Part shown: piece by piece, positions 28,663 through 38,346 of the stretch
How the letters are laid out: the number at the start of each line of letters is the position of its first letter
Position numbering within the stretch: position 1 is the stretch's first letter
NCBI GenBank assembly: GCA_018806915.1
Contig: JAGKQI010000098.1
Location: 124,001 to 188,000 of the forward strand
Direction of reading: 5' to 3'
Source of the DNA: Phytophthora colocasiae
Taxonomy: Eukaryota > Oomycota > Peronosporomycetes > Peronosporales > Peronosporaceae
Length of the DNA: 64,000 bases
Position numbers and translations under genes: made by a program
The notes under the pieces: model-generated
What the model was told of the DNA's origin: nothing
Seen by the model: the letters and a program-made list of their open reading frames with translations, nothing else
Database searches by the model: none

Positions 28663-29882
28663 CTATAGCAGAACCAACAGGATCGCATGTGAGCTTCCAG
28701 CCGCTAGTTTGTGAGGTAGCCACCCTGGATTCAGTGATTTCGAGCTAGTCAAAGCATCTTGAAGTGCGGTCCCTGGACCCCAATACCGAACAGATCTGTC
28801 TCGACACAGTGCCATGGTGAAGCGGTTTCCACAGGCGATAGCTGTAACGTCCTGACCCTCGTCACTCACTTCTGAAATTGATGATACGTTCACTACCCGA
28901 GGAAGTACTTGAGTCGCGATTGAAGGTTCGTGGCCCTAGAATGAAGAGAAAGTAGAATGATCAGTGAGCAGTCCATGACGAGTACATCAAGAACGCACCA
29001 GTTGGCCATCCTTTCCCCAGCCCCACGAGTACAGATCGCCGGACTCTGTTAGTGCTGCACATGAACATCCATTAGTTAGACAGTATCCTCCATACTACTT
29101 GGAATCAATGTAGTTAGTTAGTAGTTACCTGCAGTGTGCCAATTACCACACGCAACCTGAACAACTTCGCTATCGAGTCCTTGGAGTGCATCAACAGCTT
29201 CCGGTTTAAGTTTGTTCTGCGTAGAACCATGGCCAAGCTGGTTATATAACCCCCAGCCAAAGGTGAACACCTCATCTGACGTCGAGATCAACGCACTGTG
29301 TGCCCACCCGGCAGATACGTATCGAGCACTTACATCTGCTGGCAATGCGACGAGTGTCGGAGAACAAAGTTTCTCCACCTTGGAGTCAATACCCAGTTGA
29401 CCATAAGCATTGCTCCCCCATGCCCAAGTACGACCCCTACTGTCAATCGCCAGCGAATGCATTCCACCAGCAGCCACTGCTGCAATGTGCACAGCCTCGA
29501 GAGGGAATTCTACAGCCGTGGGGGAACGTACGGCCTCGTCTGTTGCCGACACACCAACTTGACCCAATCTGTTCCACCCCCACGCCATAACGCGGCCTGA
29601 ATCAGTCAATGCCAACGCGTGATTCGAACCACAACCAACAGCTTTGCATCGTTCTGGTAGCTTCAACGCAACAGGACCGTTCTCCACCGCAGAATCCCCT
29701 GGCAACTCGCCGTAGAATGCGCGACCCCATCCGACCAGCTCCCCGCTGTCAGCCACTACGCCAATCGTGAAGGTGTCGCCTCCGTCCACAGTCTCAAACG
29801 TCCTGCCCGCTGGAGAGACACACTCGTTGAAGATCCCAGTGCCAGTGACCAAGCCGTGCATGGGAAAGCAGCGGCACTCCAT
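28663..29882 (-). CDS. RCC1-repeat protein
   Basis: Three exons, 29129-29882, 28999-29054 and 28663-28935, join in phase over GT-AG introns to 360 residues. The protein is a set of about six to seven RCC1 blades: FTIGVVADSGELVGWGRAFY, NHALALTDSGRVMAWGWNRL, MHSLAIDSRGRTWAWGSNAY, HSALISTSDEVFTFGWGLYN and, made across the first splice, TAALTESGDLYSWGWGKDGQ. Such seven-blade propellers act as guanine-exchange factors or as protein- or chromatin-binding modules. There is no extra domain, so a specific partner cannot be named. The start (MECRCFPMHG) lies only 69 bp from the start of the forward PITH gene, so the two genes share one divergent promoter. Confidence 0.85.
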
Positions 29883-29900
29883 TTCAGCCAATCGCCGTCA

Positions 29901-29917
29901 CCATTCAACAATCTTTC
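29901..29917 (+). promoter_or_regulatory. Initiator plus FPR motif of the PITH gene
   Basis: CCATTCAACAATCTTTC closely fits the oomycete initiator (YCATTY) followed by a CAWTTT-like FPR. It lies about 35 bp before the ATG at 29952, inside the 69-bp gap between two divergent genes. Confidence 0.6.
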
Positions 29918-29951
29918 CTCGTCAAGTCCCAGGAAGGAACCAAGCACCAAG

Positions 29952-30793
29952 ATGCAGCACTGTCACGACGATCATGCGGCTGTAGGCGGCCATGACCATG
30001 ACCATAACCACGACCATGAAGATGAGGTGGAGGACGCCAACGGAGACTCACTCTACCCGTTTATCGATACCAGCAAGTTGCGGGTGCTCAACGCGCTGGA
30101 CCCACAGGATGCTGCCAATCCGTTCAAGCCATTCCATGAGCGCCAGGATCACTCTAGCTTCCTATCAAGCAATGACGATGACCCGGAAATGATCCTCTTC
30201 ATCCCCTTCACAGAGGCTGTGAGCATCAAATCTATCTGTATCTCTGGCAGTGCGGGCGATGGCACTCACCCCAAAGCAGTTAAACTGTACGGAAGTTGTT
30301 CCTTGGATCAGGTTTTTATAAGAGCTGATATTTTCTGCTTCCAGGTTCACAAACCGAGAAGATATTGACTTCTCCAACGCGAACGAGTTGCCGGCACAGC
30401 AGAAACTTGATCTTGTCGAAGACGACACAGCAAATATCGACTACCCCTTACAGTATGTCGCTGTAGATTTCAACAGGATCGAGATTATAGATGTATAACC
30501 AGATTTTGCTGCAGGGTGCGCAAGTTCCAAGGTGTTAGCAACGTGACACTCTTCTTTGAGGACAGCTACGGAGGAGATGAAACGAAGATCTATTACATTG
30601 GTCTTAAGGGAGAAAGCAAGAAGGTAAAATGATTTTTGAAACGTTGGTTATTACGCATGAAGCTGATAGCGACCTGTGTGTTCTCTATTATGTACAGTGG
30701 CGCCATGGAGTCGTCGAGTGTGTCTACGAGGCTCGTCCACAGCCTTCTGACCACAAGGTCAAGGATTCGATCGGGTCAAGCTCGATCATTTAG
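29952..30793 (+). CDS. PITH-domain protein (PITHD1-like)
   Basis: Four exons: 29952-30286, 30345-30452, 30515-30623 and 30698-30793. All three introns are short GT-AG (58-74 nt). The spliced product has 215 residues, close to human PITHD1. After a His/Asp-rich leader (HDHDHNHDHEDE) the PITH domain reads LYPFIDTSKLRVLNALDP, EMILFIPFTEAVSIKSICIS, VKLFTNREDIDF (made across the first splice), IDYPLQVRKFQGVSNVTLFF (across the second) and GLKGESKKWRHGVVECVYEA (across the third). PITH domains bind the 26S proteasome in thioredoxin-like TXNL1; stand-alone versions are less well understood. The agreement of all three joins with the family makes the gene model firm. Confidence 0.9.
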
Positions 30794-30825
30794 CTTCGAG
30801 AAATAGTCTCATGGGCTAAGCGCAG

Positions 30826-32991
30826 CTAGTTTCCTTTATCGTGAAATTCAGATTCTGGAGAAAGTTGCGAGGTTTGCATTCCGTGTTGCAGTTGCTGGAA
30901 CTCCAAGAGCGCCTGCTCAGCGAGTGAGGCTTTCTGTTCTTCCTCTTTTCGCTTCTGCTCCAGTCCACTGAGCATTTCATGTATATCTCGAGCAAAGTCG
31001 TTTTGTGCATGTCCTCCCTCTATGTTTTCTTCATAATCTTGTTGTTGCCCTTGTTTGGTGGAATTGCTGCCGATTGTGACGTTATCATCATGCTGTTCTT
31101 TCGCCATTGTATCATCTAGGTCGGTCTCCTTTTCTCCTTGGTCATTACAAAACTCCAACTTGACGCTTCGACTTTCGTCGAACGAACCGTCATTCTTCTT
31201 GTGCGAGGAACTGGAACCTGCTTCCTCATCTCGCTTCTGTTCTTCTTCAAAACTGAGTGCGCCAGCCTTAGTGTCGTCATCGAATCTGGGGTCAGAGACC
31301 CCGACCAAACTGTTTTCGTAGTGAATTGTGCTAGTACTCAGGTTTAAAGAACTCGGAACAGCTGAGATAGAATGTTTCCTGTGTCCGCCAAGCACGGTAG
31401 AAATATCACCTGTGCTGTCGATGAATGTCTCCCAGTCGAACGGTTCGTTTGCAGCACCAGATTCTCCATCATTCTCTTGGGATCGTGATTCAAGTTCTTT
31501 GGACGACGTACTGAGAGCTCTGGACACGGCATCAAGCTCTCTCGAATATCCATGTCTGCTAGAATCTGCATAAGTTTGGTGTGATTCATGCCCTTGAAAG
31601 CTTCTGCTCAAATCATTGTTGTTAAAAGCCCCAACCTCCTTTAAGAGGTTAAAATGGCTCGCTTCCGACGATGACAAGTCGATAGACTTGTGTGATACCG
31701 AAAGTTGACTTCTTGATAAGGAGGACCCAATTCCATCCCCTTCAAATGGGCGATCATCATCGAACATGCCATCACTCCACCCAGCATCGTCATCGGAGAG
31801 AGGAACAGATTCTAAGCCACTCGTTTGGCCTGACGGAGGAAGTCTCGAACTACCTTTCGCACTTGACTGGCGAACACTAAAGGTCTGTCCTAGCGATTCG
31901 TCGTGTTTCTTCAGCTGTCGTTTCACGCGGTCAACCTCTTGGCGGAGCTTCTGTTCACTTGCAGCGTTATCCTTCTGTAATCTGTCAATTCTGGCGGCAT
32001 ACTGCATACGAATGTCGTTGATGTCTTTTGTCTGTAGCATATCAATCTCTGACCGCAATGCTTCGATTTCAGACTCCAACGATTGACATTTCCCCGTTAG
32101 CTCGTCAATTTGTTCTCCAAAGACATCCTTGGACTCTGTTGTCACCTCCAGCAGCTCCTCTAGGCGATCCCTATCAGAGATTAAGCTACTTGCCTGAACT
32201 TGCAAGTTTGCATTTTCCTCCTCCAAGCTCGCAACCCGATTTTGTGCCTCTCTGAGGTGATTACTCACAACAGTTAGCTCCTCTTCCTTGGTTTTGTCAT
32301 GTCTAGCCAACACCGACTCCACCTCGTATAGCTTCCTTTCCAGACTTGAGTGTAGCGTTGACCGTTGCAAGATCTGCTTCTCTAGCTGCTGGATGTGTTT
32401 GCGGTCGGCCGCCATTTTGCTGTCATGTTCTCGTTGCGTTTTTTTAAGCAAGAAATCGAGCTCTTTCCGCAGGATTTCTTGATTGCGCACTTCATCCTGC
32501 AGAAGTTCTATCTGCTTCAGGGATTCCTGCAGCTTCTCACCTCGAAAAGCTACAATAGAAGGCGCTAAGTCGATTGCATGGTTTGTGTTCTTTTTGCAAC
32601 AATTGTGCCACACGAAATGCGATGTCAGCGCCTTCTTCTTCGAGGAGCCACGAGAGTGAAGTAGGTCGTTGCGCTCCTTCACCACTTGCGCCGCGTATCG
32701 TTCCATAAACTGCTTCTTTTCCCGTTCTCCAGCCGCTTCACGGGTTAACAGCCGTACATGACTCTTGACCTGCTCCATGTCCTGCTCCAACGTCGACGCA
32801 TACAATCGGAGGTGCGTCGCCAGCATCTCCATCTCCGTGTAACGAGGAAGAATATGCAGCACATACCCCAGAAGACGCTGTGGATCGGACGTGGGCGGAA
32901 CAGGCGGCAGTTCCAGCGATGTCAGTGTTTGCTCCACCTCATTCCACCCGTCAGCGTTCTGCTCGACTACAGCAGCGCCAATGTCTGTCAT
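30826..32991 (-). CDS. Long coiled-coil protein
   Basis: 721 codons, single exon, convergent with the PITH gene (32 bp between the stops). Residues about 45-115 and 155-385 are long heptad-repeat coiled coils (RHIQQLEKQILQRSTLHSSL, LEEENANLQVQASSLISDRD, SLESEIEALRSEIDMLQTKD). The second half is Ser/Asp-rich and probably disordered. A last short coil (EMLSGLEQKRKEEEQKASLA) closes the protein. A short oddity at about residues 120-150 (ALTSHFVWHNCCKKNTNHAI) breaks the heptads and could be an unspliced in-frame intron. No motor, kinase or membrane domain is seen; a scaffold or cytoskeletal role is a guess. No gene symbol can be given. Confidence 0.75.
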   Translation of the reverse strand: MTDIGAAVVEQNADGWNEVEQTLTSLELPPVPPTSDPQRLLGYVLHILPRYTEMEMLATHLRLYASTLEQDMEQVKSHVRLLTREAAGEREKKQFMERYAAQVVKERNDLLHSRGSSKKKALTSHFVWHNCCKKNTNHAIDLAPSIVAFRGEKLQESLKQIELLQDEVRNQEILRKELDFLLKKTQREHDSKMAADRKHIQQLEKQILQRSTLHSSLERKLYEVESVLARHDKTKEEELTVVSNHLREAQNRVASLEEENANLQVQASSLISDRDRLEELLEVTTESKDVFGEQIDELTGKCQSLESEIEALRSEIDMLQTKDINDIRMQYAARIDRLQKDNAASEQKLRQEVDRVKRQLKKHDESLGQTFSVRQSSAKGSSRLPPSGQTSGLESVPLSDDDAGWSDGMFDDDRPFEGDGIGSSLSRSQLSVSHKSIDLSSSEASHFNLLKEVGAFNNNDLSRSFQGHESHQTYADSSRHGYSRELDAVSRALSTSSKELESRSQENDGESGAANEPFDWETFIDSTGDISTVLGGHRKHSISAVPSSLNLSTSTIHYENSLVGVSDPRFDDDTKAGALSFEEEQKRDEEAGSSSSHKKNDGSFDESRSVKLEFCNDQGEKETDLDDTMAKEQHDDNVTIGSNSTKQGQQQDYEENIEGGHAQNDFARDIHEMLSGLEQKRKEEEQKASLAEQALLEFQQLQHGMQTSQLSPESEFHDKGN

Positions 32992-33127
32992 TCGGTGCCC
33001 AAGGTTTTCAAAATGATGCTCTTTTTGTCAATTGTCTGTAATTGGTCAATATTCGTTTCTTAAAGTTGAAGTTGTGACCATCACTCCTGGATCGGATTCC
33101 GCACTCCATTGCATTCTTGGAGACGCC

Positions 33128-36122
33128 ATGGACGACGACAGTGAGACGTCCAGTGTACGCAACCGTGGACAGCGGCACGGAACGTCTGTAGGGGAGTTGG
33201 ATGCTGCAAGCGAGACGTCGGCCTCACACATTCGGCCACAGCTGCGCTGCAACGCGTGTTGGGAGCCGATTCTTCCTGACGCGCAGTCGGCCGAGACGTG
33301 TTACCGGACGAGCTGCGGGCATTTGTTCTGCGTAAGCTGTGCTATGTATGTTTTGTTGAGTTCAGGGGCTTTACGGGCTAATACTGCTTCGGGATGTAGG
33401 AAAAATGCGCGTACAAACACTTCGGACAGGGAAGACTGCAGTGTCCTACCTGCAGCATCGGTATAAGGAGCCGCTACTTATGTTCATGAAAGGGCTGGAT
33501 AGTAAGATTGCTGATTTTTGATGCGTATGGTTGTAGATCTGAGTCAAGCGTGAGTATTTGCTCTTATGAACGCAGGGCATTTGGGATCTGTAGCTAACAT
33601 CATATTTTGTTTTATTTTATTCGAGAAGTCGAGGCGGAATTTCTGAGACGTAAGCATGCAAACGAAAAAGCAATGTTGTGTTACTTGAACTGGCTGCGTT
33701 GTAGGACAATTCGTGGTGTCTCTGATTCCAAGGTACGGGGAAGTTGTCTCGATTTCTGATGAAGTTACTACTAACAAGTGATAAATTTTTTTGAACAGAG
33801 AACAGAGGTGCTATGCTGCGGAAGTTTGGACCCTTTTGAGACTCTCAGCTCGTTGAGTGTGTGTAGGCAATTTGGGAAGAGATGATGGCAGATCCGTCGT
33901 CTTGTTTCGGTACGATATCGTAGTGAAGTACTTGGAAGTACTACAGTTAACTCATGTTGCTGAAATGAAGAACATTTCCAGCGAGCACTCGGTACGCCAA
34001 AGTTGGTTAGTAAAACAAATCGTTGAGCATTTACCAACTTTGTTTGCGTGACAGATTTTATACTGGTTTGTGCTGTATTCTGTGTTGTTTCCCCCACGGA
34101 TCGACCGTTGTAAAAAAATACTTTCCACTCGTAGTTTCAGCTGGCTCAAGATTCATTCAGGTAAGCGTGAAAGAGCTACTGGATGCGTTAGTTATTAAAA
34201 TGTTGTGGTTGCTGCCATCGTTTTGAGTAGGCAGGTGAGTATCGTGGTGAAATGTTTTGCTCCAGCGTTTCCAACAAACGTAAATTCGCTTTGATTGCAA
34301 TTGCCTTTATAGGAGGAAATCAGACGTCAACAAGGTTGGTAGTAGTAGCTTCTCACTAGTGCTCAAAATGTGGAAACTAATGTGAGCTATGACAGCGGAA
34401 GAGCAGAAAGCTTTTCAAATCCAGCATGGAGAAAAGTACATTCAACTGAAAAATTATACGGATCAACTAGAAGCGGAGCTACGGGAAACAAAGACTAAAA
34501 TGCAGGCCTTGACAACGTCGAATGAAGAACTTCGCGAGGTGAGTACTGCTTTGTAAATCCCAAAGGTTTAATATTCTGAACTGCTGTGCAGGCATACAAG
34601 GAAAAATCGCGAAAATGCCGGAACTGGGAAAAGATGGCAAGCTTCCGATTGCTGTACTTGGAGGGGGCTTTGCTGTCTGACTCGCGTTCGTTTTAGTGCA
34701 AGACTTTGAAAGCTCAGCCAAGTGTCAGGCAGTTTCCATCGCCAACACGCTCCACGATGGCACCAATGCACATGCAACAGCAAGAAGAACCTCACATTGC
34801 CCAACCCAGCCAATTTAGCCGCCCTTCAATGCGACCGCTTGCTAGGCCTTACCCGGGAGAAACACCAAACCCATCTATGCGGAACACCATGTTGAGCATG
34901 GGCAGACCGAAGACACCACGCCAAACTCAGAGACCGAATGTTGGCATTTTCGAGCGGTTTTCGAGGCCCCAGCTTGGTTCGTTGTAATTTTCTAAAATGC
35001 ACATTCCCCCCATTTAACAGAAATGTGAATGCAGGTGGGACTTCGCGGCCGCCAGTTCAGTCGTCAAGAACTCGGATCGTACGACCGAAAACCCCGCTTC
35101 AAGCCTCCCAACGGGTTGGGTTCCTCTCCAAAAGGTAAAATAGCCATAATTATGGGGTTAAACTCGCAGGCTAACAAATTCTTGGTAGGCCGACTTTCCA
35201 AATGTGAGTGGCTTACCGCGAACTCAGCTTGCATGAGATTGCATTTCGTGGTTGTGTTCATGTGAGTGGTTGGTCTAAAAAAAACACGAAAAGTGATAAT
35301 AAACAAAGCAAGCATTACCACCAAGAAGACTCACTGATGGCGAAACCAATCTACTCACCGGGCAGTGCGATTCAAAGGGCAAAACCACTATTTGAGCTGT
35401 CTGAAGTGGCAACTGAGGTCAGCTGCAAGCGTGGAAAGAAGCCCCCGCAAATAGTTCTTGCTTCCGCCAAGCCAGTCATTCCATTTGACTCCGAGACGAT
35501 ACTAAATTCTTCACGTGAAACTCGCCTTGGCGATAGCAGAAGTCAGATTGGTCTTGCAAGTTTGACATTCGAACTTGCCGGATTGCACGACTTCACCACT
35601 GAAACTATGACTGATGGGCATACAAAGCAAGGGGTGGAGCTGCAGACACGAAGCTGCAGTGACGATACAGTAATTCCTTTTACTAAAGACGAAGCAGTTA
35701 ATGGTGACGTAGCCACTCCGGTTTCACCACTCTCAAGCCGAATGTCAATTTCGCTGGCACCTTTAAAAACAACTCCGCATACAGCTCAAGTAAGTTAAGT
35801 CAAAGGAGCAACGCAATACTTGTTTAACGGCTCACATTTTTTTCAGAAAGCATCTCGATCTCCAGCGGTGCGTTCTTCTCGTGTTGTGCAGAAATACCAG
35901 TAACCCCTCGATTTCTAAGCACCATGACAAATCAAGTGTCTTACTTGTATGTGCTGGCAACTTGCTAGACTTCGTAATCCAGACGACTTGATTGCAGAAG
36001 CTAGTGAGCGAAGGCGGATTAAGTTTCCATTCGGGACGTGTTTAAAAAATCAAGATGACGTATTTTCGTTTAGCTCGTACAGCTTAACCCCTCGAGTACG
36101 GATGCTGCATAATGCAGCATAG
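33128..36122 (+). CDS. HEI10/RNF212/Zip3-like RING protein, many exons
   Basis: The first splice (33331 to 33400) builds a complete C3HC4 RING: CNACWEPILP ... SCGHLFCEKCAYKHFGQGRL then QCPTC. Short exons follow, reading VEAEFLRRQFVVSLIPR and AIWEEMMADPSSCF. A coiled coil (KYIQLKNYTDQLEAELRETK) and a long Ser/Pro/Arg-rich tail come next. This is the layout of the meiotic SUMO/ubiquitin E3 family HEI10/RNF212/Zip3, which marks crossover sites. One intron (34637-34696) appears to be GC-AG, and one exon (35189-35203) is only 15 nt. The last exon (35969 on) is cut by the TTAA insertion at 36088. The native end was at 47071; the present stop is at 36122. Exons at 33450-34320 are only partly resolved. 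Confidence 0.6.
36102..36120. promoter_or_regulatory. End-proximal palindrome of the first piggyBac
   Basis: ATGCTGCATAATGCAGCAT is a 19-bp palindrome overlapping the inner edge of the left end. GCTGCATAATGCA recurs exactly in the transposase intron (complement at 40414-40426). Related ATGCTGAAT/CTGCAT sequence occurs in intron 39137-39263, after the stop near 41652 and beside the right end (47003-47020). A transposase-binding site is the likely role. Confidence 0.6.
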
Positions 36123-36896
36123 CCTATCCACTTAAACTGAAAATATTCAGTTTAACCCTTCTAACCCGAGCCGTTATTCTGTATTCTACAGAATAAGCAA
36201 TTATCTTGATTAAAGTATGAACGATAACCTGCGAAAAGTATGCCGTTGGAAGCCCTTTCGTGCTCGGCGAGGCATATTCTGTACATAAAGTGTCAATGTA
36301 TCCAACATCTGCGAAACTGGCGATCTCCTGGCGGACAAAACATGTTCAAAACCTCTCACTCGGCAACCCCGTCAAATTTGAAACGACTCTGTACTGTGCG
36401 GCACTCTTGGCGCCAACCAACCATCCGCCAAAGCGCGCGAAGTGCAAAGCGCGCGAAGAGGAAGAATTTGCCCAGTTCTAACTAACGGAGTAGTGAGGAG
36501 GAACTGGGCAAATACTTCTCTGCAGGCTCCAGCAAGACCTACTGCAAAGTACGTGGTGCTAACTAGTTGTCCTTCTTATTCCTCGTCACGTTTGCGGAAT
36601 CTAATCATCTTTTAGGCTCGGTGGAATGCTCTTCCACCCGAGGTATCGTGCCATTTCTGATAGCACGTGAGCGTGAACGTGGCAGAGCGGTACACGACCG
36701 CCTAAACCATTGCTGACAGAAGGTGCTCAAAGGCGGAACGCACCTTACACAAGTACTGCCTGCGTTTGTTCTGCTTGGTGATCCGAGGTGTTCACTAACG
36801 TGTGCTTCTAGCGTGATATGACAAAACACCAGGTCCTCGGCGTTGATATGAGTCTAAAGTTGATTCTGCGCAGCGCCAGTAGCTGGATGTGTCGAA

Positions 36897-37229
36897 TTAT
36901 TCTGTAGCATCCCGACATACGGCTGTGGGAAATTCCCTGTGCGGGCAACATCCAGAATTAGTAAAGCACCACTCGAGTTATTCTGTAGCATCCTGACTTA
37001 CGGCTACGGGAAATTCCAATTAGTAAAGCACCACTCGAGTTATTCTGTAGCATCCTGACTTACGGCTACGGGAAATTCCAACATCCAGAACTAGTAAAGC
37101 ACCACTCGAGTTATTCTGTAGCATCCTGACTTACGGCTATGGGAAATTCCGTGTGCACACGCAACATCCAGAATTAGTAAAGCACCACTTGAGTTATTCT
37201 GTAGCATCCCGGCTTACGGCTGTGCTCCT
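36897..37229 (+). repeat. Tandem array of 62-83 bp units
   Basis: Five units start at 36897, 36978, 37040, 37111 and 37194. Each opens with TTATTCTGTAGCATCC, followed by a ctgacttacggctacggg-like block; the first four units also keep AGTAAAGCACCACTCGAG (or TTGAG) before the next copy. Unit lengths differ by small internal gaps. The TTATTCTGTAG core matches the palindrome at the ends of the nested element that carries the array. Confidence 0.85.
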
Positions 37230-37339
37230 CATTGTATGTGATCTATCCATACTCTGGGATATCGCAGAGATCACCTGTCAAGTCAAAGTTACTAGTTTCC
37301 GGAACGTTGTCATTTATTTCAGGTCTTCTACATCTTCTT

Positions 37340-38050
37340 CTACACTTTCCTCAAGTGGACCACCTCGTTGTCTGCCATAATGTCTTCTTCGTCGGCGTTG
37401 GAATCGGAATCGCTGACATCAGCGGTCTCCACGAGATTCACGTCATCGATAGCTGTAGAGCCAAACAGTCGCTCCTTTCGGAGCCTCTCCATGAAATTGT
37501 CGCTACCAAACACGTCCGAGTCGATGAGGCCGTCGGCTCCGTTTGGTTCATCGGTCTCGCTCTTTGCTTCTTCATCAGCAGCCATGCACTCACTTGAATC
37601 GAATTCTGGATCATCCGGAAAAAAAGGCATTGGTCGCGCCGTCTTGCTCCGTATCATCCGGTATAGCTGCTGGTAGTTCACCTGTAGCGCCCACCTCCTC
37701 TGTGTCGACAACTGTGGTGGCACAAAAATAAGGCCACTAACCTTCAAAGAAGTTTATGCCACGTCTGGCTTCGTCGAGACGGCCCTTCACCCCGGCTTCA
37801 CGTAGCGTTGATTCTAGGTCATCCCTGTCGGCTTACGAGCCTTCCAGCCTTCCTCGCAGATCTCGCGCCTGAACGGCATCTCTGCTGGGCCGTTCATTTT
37901 TCGAATGACAATGTGAGGTAGCTTCTGACACGTGAACCGATGGGCTTTCGACAGAATTTTCAAACCTGTTGGGGATTTATATGCGTCTTTCTATCCTCCT
38001 TGAATAATACCCGTCTATCATCCCATCGCCGATCTGTTAGGAAAGTGGAC
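37340..38050 (-). pseudogene. piggyBac transposase N-terminal fragment
   Basis: Reverse reading gives ICEEGWKARKPTGMT, NQRYVKPG and INFFEG, matching the N-terminal domain of the other piggyBac proteins here (KEKGWTRKPPPRRSLDDRYF; TGTEGVDYVRGE). An acidic region follows (FPDDPEFDSSECMAADEEAK, SDSDSNADEEDIMADNE). Stops and shifts break it and the catalytic domain is missing, so it is a deletion remnant within the nested element. Confidence 0.6.
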
Positions 38051-38346
38051 TGATCCAGACACCATACAATAATCTTCATGCGGAGTTTTGGAGCGCTGAT
38101 GAGTTTGCTGGATATTAAATCCTGTACAATATATTATTCTGTAGGATACAGAATACCGGGTTAGAGGGGTTAAGCAAATTTAGACTTAAAGTTTGTATTG
38201 GTGTCCTTTCCCCCGCCACAGTGGCATACAAACACCAAGTCAAGCACTTGTTTAGTTTCTGTACCTCTGTTGAAGTGTGCATCGACCAGGGTTTTTAGAA
38301 TTTTGAAATATAAATTCTCAACGAGTTCTGCGAAACTGCAACTGAT

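Larger units (their letters stand above)
36156..38169. mobile_element. Nested piggyBac derivative, 2.0 kb
   Basis: Bounded by TTAA (36152-36155 and 38170-38173), with imperfect inverted ends: CCCTTCTAACCCG on the left, CGGGTTAGAGGGG on the right, each followed inward by a TATTCTGTA ... TACAGAATA palindrome. It holds a tandem repeat array and only the N-terminal part of a piggyBac transposase on the reverse strand, so it is an internally deleted, non-autonomous copy. Confidence 0.8.

Noticed and set aside
36897..37229. CRISPR-like spacing of repeats
   Set aside because: Units are near-identical throughout with no unique spacers, lie inside a eukaryotic transposon, and have no associated genes.
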